This document shows positions 55,071 through 64,000 of a DNA stretch of 64,000 nucleotides, piece after piece. The DNA is taken from NCBI GenBank assembly GCA_016081115.2, contig JABTTQ020001787.1, positions 186,001-250,000 of the forward strand, written 5' to 3'. Position 1 is the stretch's first letter. Every line of letters starts with the position of its first letter. The translations under genes and the position numbers were made by a program. The notes beneath the pieces were generated by a model. That model was not told where the DNA came from and searched no databases. It saw nothing but the letters and a program-made list of their open reading frames with translations. This DNA is from Rehmannia glutinosa (Eukaryota > Streptophyta > Magnoliopsida > Lamiales > Orobanchaceae).

Positions 55071-56365
55071 AAGGAACCTGGTACATGGATAGTGGTTGTT
55101 CGAGACACTTGACAAGCAATAAAAAGAACTTATCAAACTTCAAGTAATCAAGAGGAGCAAAAGTTATATTTAGAGGAAATAAAGCTCCAGGGGAGATTAG
55201 AGGTATTGGATCTATAAGGAAGATGGATTGAAAATCACAGATGTAGCCTATGTTGAAGGGTCAATTTCAACTGTAAACATCGCCCAAGTCTCGTAATAAG
55301 GACTACAATGTAGGATTCAACATGGGAGTATGCATGATCAAGGATGTTGAATCTAATGAAGTTGTACTATCAAGATCAATACGTAAAATCATGTGTGTAG
55401 TGGATTGGTCAATCGCTACACCAAGTAAATGTCGCTAGCAAAAGAGCACAAATTTTAATCGAGTTAGTTGTGGCACAAAAAGCTAAGTCACCTGAATTTC
55501 AAGACAATCAACAAGCTTTCAAGGAGTCATCTTGTTTAAGGATTGTCTAACTCAAGATAGAAGAAGGAAAACATTTGTGACACATGACAAATGGGAAAGC
55601 AAATTAAGTCTTCATTCAAGGACAAGCCAAGTCCTTCTTCAACCAGGATATGCACTTATTGAATATGGATTTATTTGGTCCTGTTGAACCGGCCAGATGC
55701 GTGGAAAGAGATTCTCCTTATGGTGGTGGATGATTATTTAAGATACACATGGACCATCTTTATGTGTAAAAAAAGGAAACTTTGCAGAAACTTCCTCAGC
55801 TGATGAGAAGAGTTCAAAATGAAAAGAGTCAATCCATTATCAAGATAAGGTCTGATAGAGAAACTGAGTTTGTCAATGGGATTATAACTCAGTATTGCAC
55901 AAAGAATGGTATTGCTCATGAATTATCAGCTGCAAGAACTCCAAAGCATAATGGAGTGGCTGAAAGAAGGAACAAAACTCTCAAGGAAACCGCAAGAACT
56001 ATGTTAGTCAAGTCGGATTGCCAAGAGATTTTGGTCAAGCCATTAATATTGCCCGCTACACTCGGAATAGGTGTATGATCAATGGCAAACTGCCCAAAAC
56101 TCCTTATGAAATTTGGACAGGGGGAGAAAGCCAAATGTTGGATATTTTCATATCTTTGGATGTAAGTGATTCATTCACAACAATGGCAAGGACAACCTGA
56201 AAGCATTTGATGCTAAAGCTGATGAAAGTATCTTTTTAGGATACTCAGCTGAGAGTAAAGCCTTCAGAGTGTTGAACAAGAGAACTATGGTCACAGAAGA
56301 GTCTATCTATGTGGTATTTGATGAACCTAATGCTAATGGACAATATATTGACGAGTTCTGCTAAA
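55070..56365 (+). pseudogene. copia-5 pol, protease and integrase
   Basis: WYMDSGCSRHLTSNKKNLSN at about 55079-55140 is the aspartic protease region, with DSG intact. The integrase zinc-binding region LWHKKLSHLNFKTINKLS is near 55467-55520; MDLFGPVE-like and VDDYLRYTWTIFM follow near 55665-55765. The frame 55782-56078 holds IRSDRETEFVNG (second Asp) and TPKHNGVAERRNKTLKETAR (the Glu). KAFDAKADE and FVFDEPNANGQYIDEF end it near 56360. Stops and shifts occur throughout. Confidence 0.88.
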
Positions 56366-56369
56366 AACA

Positions 56370-57035
56370 AGGAGGTTGTTTCACATAGACTTCTTCTTAC
56401 AAAAGTCCATTCAAAAATACACTCTTCACATATATTTGATAGACTGTGAAGTTTTTGTGTGTTGCATAAGTAAGAAACATCCTTATTGCTTCCAATCTGT
56501 CAACAGGTGCAAAGGTTTCATCAAAATCTATGTCATCTTCTTGGCTTTGGCTACCAATATTGCTTTGTTTTTACTACAGATCCCTCTTCATTCATCTTGT
56601 TTCAAAATACCCACTTAGTGCCAATAACATTTTGGTGGGTAGGCTTTTGAACCAATTCCCAAACTTTATTTCTTTCAAACTGATTCACTCCTCTGGCATA
56701 GCTAGAACCCAATGTGTGTCATCCAATGCTTGTGACACATCTTTAGGCTCAATCTGGGAAATGAAACAAGTGAACATAACTTCATGCTGAGTCCTGGATC
56801 TGGTTCTTACTCCTTCTCTAATATCTCCAATGACGAGCTCTGGAGGATGGTCTCTCAGCCATCTCACATCTGGTTGGAGTAAGTCTGCTGGATTATGTAT
56901 TCTTGAAGATAAGTTGTTTTGAACAACTTCCTCATCATTCAGCTGCAAGCCTTCCAGCTGTCTTTGAGATTCAACTATCTCATCTTCATCTGGGTTGAGT
57001 CTTCTGATATCTGCCTCAACATAGGGACTCTTCTA
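56370..57035 (-). pseudogene. copia-5 reverse transcriptase N-terminal part, inverted
   Basis: Read on the minus strand from 57030 the sequence encodes DIRRLNPDEDEIVESQ, QPDVRWLRDHPPELVIGDIR, EGVRTRSRTQHEVMFTCFIS, EPKDVSQALDDTHWV and, in another frame, KVWELVQKP and GTKWVF-like residues. That is the integrase-RT linker and RT start of the same element type, in the wrong orientation. It adjoins both the plus-strand integrase end and the truncated 3' LTR, so an inversion with deletion is the simplest explanation. Confidence 0.85.
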
Positions 57036-58265
57036 AATCGGGTGATTCATCTTGCCGATAAGTGGAGTTGATTATAAAGGGTTAAGTATCAACAAAAAAG
57101 ACTCAAGAAAGTTGATGAGATCCGTTGTCAAACAAAGACAATTTTTTTTGAAATAGGAAACCGGGCAGATCGGCAGATAATAAAGTTATTTTCTTTGAAA
57201 GAGTGCAAAACGTTATGAACCAACGGGATGTTCCCGCAAACCACAGAGATTGAGCAAAAGCGCCGCAAAAAGCATTAATACCAGGATCGATCTACATCAA
57301 ATCTTTGCAAGACAAGACAAGCCAATGACCTCAAGGTGTAATTTGAAATATACATCTATCTCTTCGACGGATATATTGTTCAAACATGCAAAGATAAAAG
57401 GTTGAGGTTCAAGAGAGAAGACACTTATACAATTTGAGACACATAAGAGAAATCAAGCAATACGAACATAATACTCTCGAGCATTCAATACTATCCTCAA
57501 GCCTAAAACTCGAAGAAAATCGATCCAACACACTCAAGAAAAAGAAAGACGATTTCAAATCTGTTGAAGAGAAAATCTTGTTTAAAGACAAGGGTCTACA
57601 CATCCCAGGTTGAAGGAAGTGTAGTAAGGTTCGATTCGAACGGAAGCTTTGGACTTGTTGGAGGGCCGAGTGATCAAATCCAAAAGTCCGAAGGAGTTGA
57701 AGTTTGGACATCCATCTTGTGAAGAAGTTGAGTCCTAGGAGAAGCCGGTTGTGTGATCAAGGATGTCTCGAATCGCTATTCTTTTGCAACAAAGTCAATG
57801 TTACTTAGTGGATTACCTCCGGGAGTTGGAGAAGAGTGGATTAGAGGAATTACCACATCCTCGAACCACTATAAAATTGTTCTGTGTCTTTTACATTCAA
57901 AGACTTTATTTCTTGTATATCTTTATTGTTGTTTGTTACATTTGCTAAGTCAACTGATAATAACTAAGCCTACAACAAGTATTGAAAAACTTATTTTAAT
58001 CAAAGTGTGAAAGTCTTCCGCTATAAACCAAGTCTACTGAATTTCTAAAAGAGTTAACTGAATCAGTTGAGTTATCTTATCAACAACTTAGTCGAGTCTG
58101 TTGAATGGCTAACTCTACTGTGAAGGTAAACTAAGTTGTCCACCAAGGACCCAACTGACTTGTGGCTGAACTATAATTTAAAAGGATTAAAATCAAAAAA
58201 TTTGTAAAGTCTATTCAACCCCCCATCCCTTCTAGACTTTACATTATCACCCCTTAGGACCTACA
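57036..58265 (+). repeat. copia-5 3' LTR, lacking its first ~220 bp
   Basis: From GATAAGTGGAGTTGA (57057) to GGACCTACA it is colinear with 51466-52662. The missing start marks one breakpoint of the internal rearrangement. The end is fixed by TTAAA. Confidence 0.88.
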
Positions 58266-58640
58266 TTAAAGTATTAACAGTCCATCTGAAAAGCATTAGT
58301 ACATAGTTCACTTGAAAATATTAGTACATAATTCACTTGAAAATATTGGACAATAATATAGTATCACGAGAACTCTGAAGAGTATTAGGTTTTCATCTGA
58401 AAAGTAAGAAAAGTAGTAGTACGTAGTTCACCTGAAAAAATTTAATAGTCCCACTAAAAATAGTAGTTTTTTCCGTCAAAAAGTATTAGTCGTTCCCGTG
58501 AAACGTATTAGTAGTTCTACTAAAAATGTTAGTTTTTCCCTGAAACGTTTTAATATAATCCCCTAAAAATATTAATTTTTCTAATAAAAAATATTAGTAA
58601 TCACATTAAAAAGTATTAGTAGATCCTTTAAAGATTAGAA
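58266..58640 (+). repeat. Degenerate AT-rich tandem array, ~25-bp period
   Basis: Units such as AAAAGTATTAGTACATAGTTCACTTG and AAAAATATTAGTAGTTC repeat about 14 times. The left edge of the same array is at 51193-51220, before copia-5, so the element inserted into it. The core AAAAGTATTA is shared with the arrays at 15403-15700 and 13830-13980. Confidence 0.75.
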
Positions 58641-59312
58641 ATAATTTCGTTGGGTCCTTAGAGTTGGATTGGAAGCTAGATTTGCAAGTGGGCAGATTCA
58701 TTTGGCTAGATCCATCTAAGTTAGACCATATAATTACAGGAGACGAGCTTGAAAAGATAGTGAATTAGACCTTTGCTGATTGAACTCTCCACCCCAACCT
58801 AACACACACTCACACACACACACAGAAAACTCAAATACAAAAAATTAAGAAAAAAGGAAACACGTGTGGCATGGGCGCTTAATTAAACACAGACTAAAAG
58901 TACAAAAAAGGAACATGTGTCGGTAGAATAATAAGATGATGAGGCATGTTGCAATTGGAGGTTAGCCAGAGTTTTGGTGGGCAGAAATGGGTGAAGGTGG
59001 TTGGACAAAGCCCTAATATTGTAGTTCACACTCCACTATTCCTGCTCATCAATTATTATTTATTTACCACTGCTTTCCTCCAATATTGCCATCACTCCCA
59101 TTCAATATATATCTTTTTACAACCTACTATCATTGGTATATCTAGTACCAATCACTTCTGTGCCTGGTTACAGTCAAAATTTGAAATATTCATATTTAAA
59201 AATTTGAACTAATATCATTATTAGTAACAATTATAACTATTAGTAAAATAAAAGATGTTCTGTAATCAAATTTATTGTTTTTTTAGTACAAATTATGGGA
59301 GTGGATGGAACT
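58641..59312. other. Intergenic DNA, no gene seen
   Basis: AT-rich with an ACACAC tract near 58805-58825. The open frame at 58946-59212 has no recognisable domain and a composition like its surroundings. Confidence 0.55.
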
Positions 59313-59315
59313 ATG

Positions 59316-59638
59316 CACTACAAGAAAACAATCAAATTCCAACGAAATAACTCCAATTGAATAAAAAGTCATTTGGAATTTTCAAAATTCCAATGGAAAT
59401 TCCAATCTTACAAAGATACCATTGGAAAATTCCAATGAAAGTCCAACAATAACCAAAACCATTTGGTGTTGTTGGAATATTTTTTCCATTGCAATTTTCA
59501 TTGGAATTTTGTCATTCCAACGCCATTACACCAATGGTGCTTTTCAATTGGATTTTTTGTTAGAATCGATAATTCCAATGGAAATTGGCTAAATACCAAT
59601 TAATTTTTTCGTTGGAATTCCCTTGTTTTCTTGTAGTG
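59316..59638. mobile_element. CACTA-type MITE (323 bp)
   Basis: Perfect 14-bp terminal inverted repeats CACTACAAGAAAAC and GTTTTCTTGTAGTG, flanked by the 3-bp duplication ATG (59313-59315 and 59639-59641), are diagnostic of CACTA (En/Spm) insertion. The interior repeats ATTCCAAT/ATTGGAAT words and folds on itself. It lies about 830 bp upstream of the NAC start codon. Confidence 0.93.
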
Positions 59639-59641
59639 ATG

Positions 59642-60428
59642 TGAGAATCGAACTCGACATGACATGTGCAAACGGCACTACCAAACGATTCTCAATTTGC
59701 CAAACGGGGATATATAATTGACAGAGAAAATCGACTATATTTTGTATTTCATTATCTATTCTATTTGGGTCGTCATCATTTCTATAATAAATACATCACA
59801 CAACAAAAAAACTTCCAATTTACGCATGATCAATATACGAGATATAAATGATTTTGTCACTACCTACATAATACGTAAAACCAAAAATATTGTTTTCTCC
59901 CAAACAATATCAATCAATTATCGACGAATCACCAATAGTCTTTAAATTTACCCAGAAAAATATTGTAAGTATTTACCAACAACTTTAGTTTTATTGTAGA
60001 TATTTACCGATAGAAATATATGTAGGTACGTATTTAGCTAAAACAACACATCCTACACACGCATAATGAATTAGCCGTGCTAAAGGTCAATTTTGGGTGG
60101 TAATATTTGGTAATGACTAAGGTCATACCCTAAGGGGCAAATAAGAAAATGTAACACTCTAATGTTGTCCTATTGCAATGACAATTATATTATTCTAATC
60201 CATAAAGCATTAAGAAAATCTAAACATTGATACACTATCTTTGTCAAAGAGTTAGCTGTAATTATCAAAATAAACAAAGACTTATAGTAAGGCCATTGAA
60301 AGCTTCTTGTTCAAGGATCATGAGATATTAATGAAATGAAAACAATGGAGGGACCATTAATACCCGATCCATTCCCTGCGTACCGTACTTGGTTCGTTTT
60401 TTGAACTTGCAAATTGAAATCGTTCACA
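59642..60428. other. Upstream region of the NAC gene
   Basis: AT-rich, no coding domain. It holds the promoter region of the NAC gene. No specific cis-elements are claimed. The open frames at 59666-59945 are short and domain-free. Confidence 0.5.
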
Positions 60429-60438
60429 TATATATAAT
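60429..60438 (+). promoter_or_regulatory. Candidate TATA box of the NAC gene
   Basis: TATATATAAT lies about 40 bp before the start codon at 60472. A start site 25-30 bp downstream would leave a very short leader, so the true promoter could lie further upstream. Confidence 0.4.
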
Positions 60439-60471
60439 TAAGGATCGATTTTATTGTTAGAGGAGAAATTA

Positions 60472-62525
60472 ATGGAGGAAAATCTTCCTCCTGGATTTAG
60501 GTTCCATCCCACAGATGAAGAACTCATTACTTATTATCTTAGTAACAAAGTTTCAGATTTTGAGTTCAGTGCTAGGGCTGTTGCTGATGTTGATCTTAAT
60601 AAGTGTGAACCATGGGATCTCCCAGGTACGTACACTTACCTTAATTCAAGTTTTAATTTTGATTTTTGTTGCATCTTCTTATTCTTCTTTTAAGTAAAAA
60701 TCTGCTCACTCTAATTTTAAAGTCCCTTTTTTTAATTAAATAACATGGTTTTGAATCAGGGGGAAAAAAGCATAACTGTTTGAACCAAGAATTTCTTGAA
60801 TATTCTTCATCTTATTCATTATCAAATTGATTTTGATGGTAGATTATAAACAAAATAACTTGCTGTATATATATTGACACACTATAACACAAAACCTCTT
60901 ATGTTATACATATTTAGTGCACGATACATGTGCAAAAGAGTTATTGTGATAAAGAGACATATTTAAACATCATATATAACCTCTGTTTTATGTGTTTGCA
61001 TGCATTTTCTCAAATTACACTAAAATTTGAATTGGTTATCTCATTTTATAAATTTGAACTTTGCAGCCAAAGCCTCAATGGGAGAAAAAGAATGGTATTT
61101 TTTCAGCCTGAGAGACAGAAAGTACCCTACTGGACTGAGGACCAATCGAGCAACAGAAGCAGGCTACTGGAAAACAACAGGCAAAGACAAGGAGATTTAC
61201 CGGGGAAATGTGTTGGTTGGGATGAAGAAAACATTGGTCTTCTACAGAGGTAGAGCTCCAAAGGGTGAGAAAACCAACTGGGTTATGCATGAATATCGAC
61301 TAGAAAACAAGCTTGCTTTCAAACCCACTAAGGTAATACATTATTTTTTATACATGTCGGTATTACAAATATAATCATTATTGTTCAACTTAAATCTAAT
61401 TACCAAAAAAATGTTCATCTCTTAAAATTAAAATACATATTTAACATTTGTTTCTATTTTGATTTACAAATTTCTCCTTTTGAGGGAACTTGTAGAACAA
61501 GCACAAGTCTTAAATGGGTGTTTATAATTTTTTTTTTTTTTTTGGTATTTAGGATAATATCAAGAGCAATTTTGATATGACAATCAATTTAATTAAGGGA
61601 TGATAAAAAAAATTCTGAGGTTTGGGCTAATTACAAAAAAAATCCAGAGATGTTTCAAAATTACAAAAAGTCATGTCAGGTTTGATTCTATCTTAAATAT
61701 TAAAGGGGGTACTTTTAATATTTCTATAAATATAGGGGGATTCTGAAAGAGATGTTTTGCAATTTTTCAAAACCTCTGATTTTTTTTATAATTAGTCTGA
61801 TTGAATCTCGATTTTTTGTTTAAGTATCCCTTCTTTAATGATTGCTCCAACTATATGCATGTTTATATTTTAACCATTGTAATTAATTTATTGAATCCGA
61901 TTTCCAACAGGAGGAATGGGTAGTTTGCAGAGTGTTTGAAAAGAGTTCAACAGTGAAGAAACCTCATCAACAACAGACACCTTCCTCACCACCATCCCAA
62001 GACTCCCCATGCGACGATACTACAACAACAACAAACGCCATGCTACTTAACGACCTTGGAGACATCGACCTACCAATCAATTTGATCAATAACACCAACA
62101 ATACTGCCCTACAACAACACTACATCAACACTAATACTACTCATGATATGATGATGAACTGGAATAGTACTATTGCAGCAACAGAAGCAGCTAATTCTCT
62201 ACCAATATCACTGAGTAATAATTGGCCATTTCAGCTGAGCACTAATCTTTCCATGAATTCTTTGCTTCTCACAGCATTGCATCTTAGAGGCGGCGGCCGA
62301 GGACCAACCAACACTTCTACTACTACTACTACTGATCATCATAGCAATAATAATTACTCTAATAATTTTATGACACAATTAGGGAATATTAATGATTCTC
62401 ATCATTTTGGAAATCATGATTTCAACATGATGATGGCTTCTACCTCTAGGCCGGTTCTTGAATCAGTTATTCCCCAGCCACCATCGGAGCAACCCTTTGA
62501 TTTGGACTCCAATATTTGGTCATGA
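60472..62525 (+). CDS. NAC-domain transcription factor (three exons, 344 aa)
   Basis: Exons are 60472-60625, 61067-61332 and 61911-62525, with GT-AG introns of 441 and 578 bp at the two usual NAC positions. The spliced frame is open for 344 residues. The NAC domain (about residues 5-150) has all five subdomains: A LPPGFRFHPTDEELITYYL, B VDLNKCEPWDLP, C WYFFSLRDRKYPTGLRTNRA then GYWKTTGKDKEIY, D LVGMKKTLVFYRGRAPKGEK then NWVMHEYRL, E EEWVVCRVFEKSS. This domain binds DNA and dimerises. The C-terminal half is rich in Asn, Thr, Ser and His, as in activation regions, and ends DLDSNIWS. WKTTGKD replaces the commoner WKATGKD. The sequence fits the NAM/CUC/ORE1-like side of the family, but the exact orthologue cannot be set here. 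A nuclear regulator is inferred. It has no sign of decay. Confidence 0.93.
61614..61806. mobile_element. MITE-like inverted-repeat element in NAC intron 2
   Basis: Left arm GGGCTAATTACAAAAAAAAT followed by CCAGAG pairs with the right arm CTCTGATTTTTTTTATAATT, and the arms continue into TTTCAAAATTACAAAA versus TTTTGCAATTTTTCAAAA. No TSD was fixed. It is non-coding and lies wholly inside the intron. Confidence 0.6.
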
Positions 62526-64000
62526 ACATTTATTGGTTTCTACAAATTAAATTTAGTTCTACTATGCTATTCTAGTACTAGCTAGTGTAGCAATGGGACC
62601 AAATTAAGATTGGGATCATTACAGAACTACCCTCAAGTTTAGCATAATTACAAAAAAATTTAGTTATTTTTAAAAATTATAACTGCCTCGCCTCTTTCTG
62701 GAGATTTATTTATGCGCGCTAGCTTAACAAGTATTTTTCCTCCAGGTTACAATTTGTATAATATATAGAAACAAATATAAATGAGGTATTTGTGATTTTG
62801 AAAGATAGTTGGGTTTTTCGGTAACTAGGCTGGACCTCGTTGTATTTTTGTAATTGTCCCTAATTTCAATGTCAAATAGATAGGATATGGGCAAAGTCCA
62901 TTTCCCAAATAAATCAAGTGTTATGATAATAATTAATGAATAGTTAGAAGTAATCCACTTGAAAAGGCCTGGTGTGCATTTTATGTTTGTTGTGTCTTCC
63001 ATTAATTAGGGCTAATTTTGCACTTCGAAATTGAACTAGCATTTGTTATGAATACCAAAGTTATATGATGCGAGACATCGAAACATGTGTTGTATCTTTC
63101 TCAGTACACATGCATTCGCAAATGACTTAATTCACTGGACAAGTGCATATTAGACACTGAATTCTACCTTATTCACATTTCAGTATACGAAATTCATGAA
63201 TAGCTAGTGTTTGAATTTACTTCCTGGTCCCTCAAAGAGAGAGAAAGAATAGTATTAATAAATAGTTTATGCATGTAAATTATCAATTAATTCACAGTAC
63301 ACTTCCAATTAATTAATTTGTGCATTTTTTGTTGAGTAAGTCCGGCCCTCTGAGATGTCCTATCGTGAGACGGAAACCCAAAATAAATAAATCAGTCTAA
63401 AAAATTAAAAAAATAAAAATAAACCTTAAAGAAATAAAAATAAACCTAAAAAAGATGAACTCTTAAATATAGATATATTTTAATTTGCCTTTTAATTAGT
63501 TAACATTTGGTCGTAGTACAATAATTTTAAAAAAATTGGACATTTAATCTGGTTTTCGACAGATAATTCTATTGAAATTTTGGTTTTATAAAGTGGGTGT
63601 TCACCCTACTTTGACCAAATTTTCGTAGCTAAAAATTAATCTTGAGGAATTAATTGGTGGTATCTACATTCGAGTAATGTATTTAAGTTCTCAAAACACA
63701 ATTCCGATGAGTGAAAGGTTATGCCTTATCACACATTAATGTGAAAGTCTTATTTATGATTTTGATAGATTATAACACATGTGGTCCATGTGGATGATCG
63801 TATGTGGGCCACACGCGCGGGCATGTTAACTCGTGTGGCCTGGTCCATGGCACGGCCCTATGGGCCCGGGTCCAACCTAATTTTGTCACTCAAACATAGG
63901 CTCGTCCAAGATTCAATTGGTTGTTGCTTAGTTGAATCAACCCGGATATTGTGGTTGTCTGCAGATTCGTGTAAAGGTCGGAAGTGGTAACTCATATATT
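62526..64000. other. 3' flank of the NAC gene, no further gene seen
   Basis: The NAC 3' UTR should lie at the left. A weak pair of ATAATTACAAAAAAAT (62642) and TTTTTGTAATTGTCCC (62846) hints at another degenerate MITE. CGTGAGACGG near 63366 resembles MITE ends. A GC-rich stretch at 63780-63870 (GTGGGCCACACGCGCGGGC, GGGCCCGGGTCC) is unlike its surroundings and may be part of an element that runs off the window. No domain was found in 63781-63990. Confidence 0.5.

Larger units (their letters stand above)
51221..58265 (+). mobile_element. copia-5: Sirevirus-like Ty1/copia element with perfect TSD and rearranged 3' part
   Basis: A full 5' LTR (51221-52662), PBS, gag, protease and integrase in plus orientation, an inverted RT piece (about 56370-57035, minus) and a 5'-truncated 3' LTR (57036-58265). 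TTAAA flanks both ends (51216-51220 and 58266-58270). The target was the AT-rich array whose right half follows at 58271. RT catalytic region and RNase H are missing. Confidence 0.9.

Noticed and set aside
63781..63990. 69-codon frame in the GC-rich end of the window
   Set aside because: No domain; the sequence looks like part of a transposable element truncated by the window edge.
1..64000. tRNA, rRNA, CRISPR or organellar DNA insertions
   Set aside because: No cloverleaf with intact A/B boxes, no rRNA core motif, no spaced identical short repeats and no chloroplast or mitochondrial gene was recognised on reading. Short or diverged cases could have been missed.

Overview
The window is nuclear DNA of a flowering plant, most likely a eudicot. 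It is AT-rich, has plant-type LINEs with a C-terminal zf-RVT domain, Ty1/copia LTR elements primed by tRNA-Met, an Athila/Tat-like element with a tRNA-Asp primer site, hAT, MULE, CACTA and Harbinger-type relics, and one three-exon NAC transcription factor gene. No bacterial, organellar, tRNA, rRNA or CRISPR feature was seen. The species cannot be named from sequence alone.

Layout. 1-6379: a nearly full-length LINE (A) with a perfect 15-bp target-site duplication (TSD). 6380-8800: gene-free AT-rich DNA with a possible solo LTR, a ~75-bp minisatellite and a hAT-like end. 8800-12847: a 5'-truncated LINE (B). 12848-15996: short non-autonomous DNA elements (Harbinger-like, two MULE-like). 15997-43907: a degenerate short-LTR Ty1/copia element (here 'copia-1'), spread over 27.9 kb by insertions. 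Its gag holds a second copia (copia-2, 17028-27371), which in turn holds an Athila/LARD-like element, a hAT MITE and an LTR fragment. Its protease region holds a truncated LINE (C, 28253-35441), which holds a Sirevirus-like copia (copia-3, 28487-34459). Its integrase holds a hAT MITE (36242-37205) and its RT holds a 3.6-kb hAT transposon (38530-42171). 44600-49500: a Mutator-like transposase relic split by a second Sirevirus-like copia (copia-4, 45943-49456). 51221-58265: a third Sirevirus-like element (copia-5) inside an AT-rich repeat array. 59316-59638: a CACTA-type MITE. 60472-62525: the NAC gene, the only convincing host gene, with a MITE in intron 2. 62526-64000: gene-free.

Almost every boundary is fixed by matching LTRs, terminal inverted repeats and TSDs, so relative insertion order can be read directly. 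All transposon genes carry stops or frameshifts and are annotated as pseudogenes. The most unusual structural signal is an array of stem-loops in the LTRs of the Sirevirus-like elements: many hairpins share a five-base (G/T)TGGT loop, while the stems differ in sequence yet stay base-paired, including compensatory changes between the two copies. A second signal is a small intact two-helix membrane ORF, with TATA box and poly(A) signal, lying between the gag and pol remains of copia-1.
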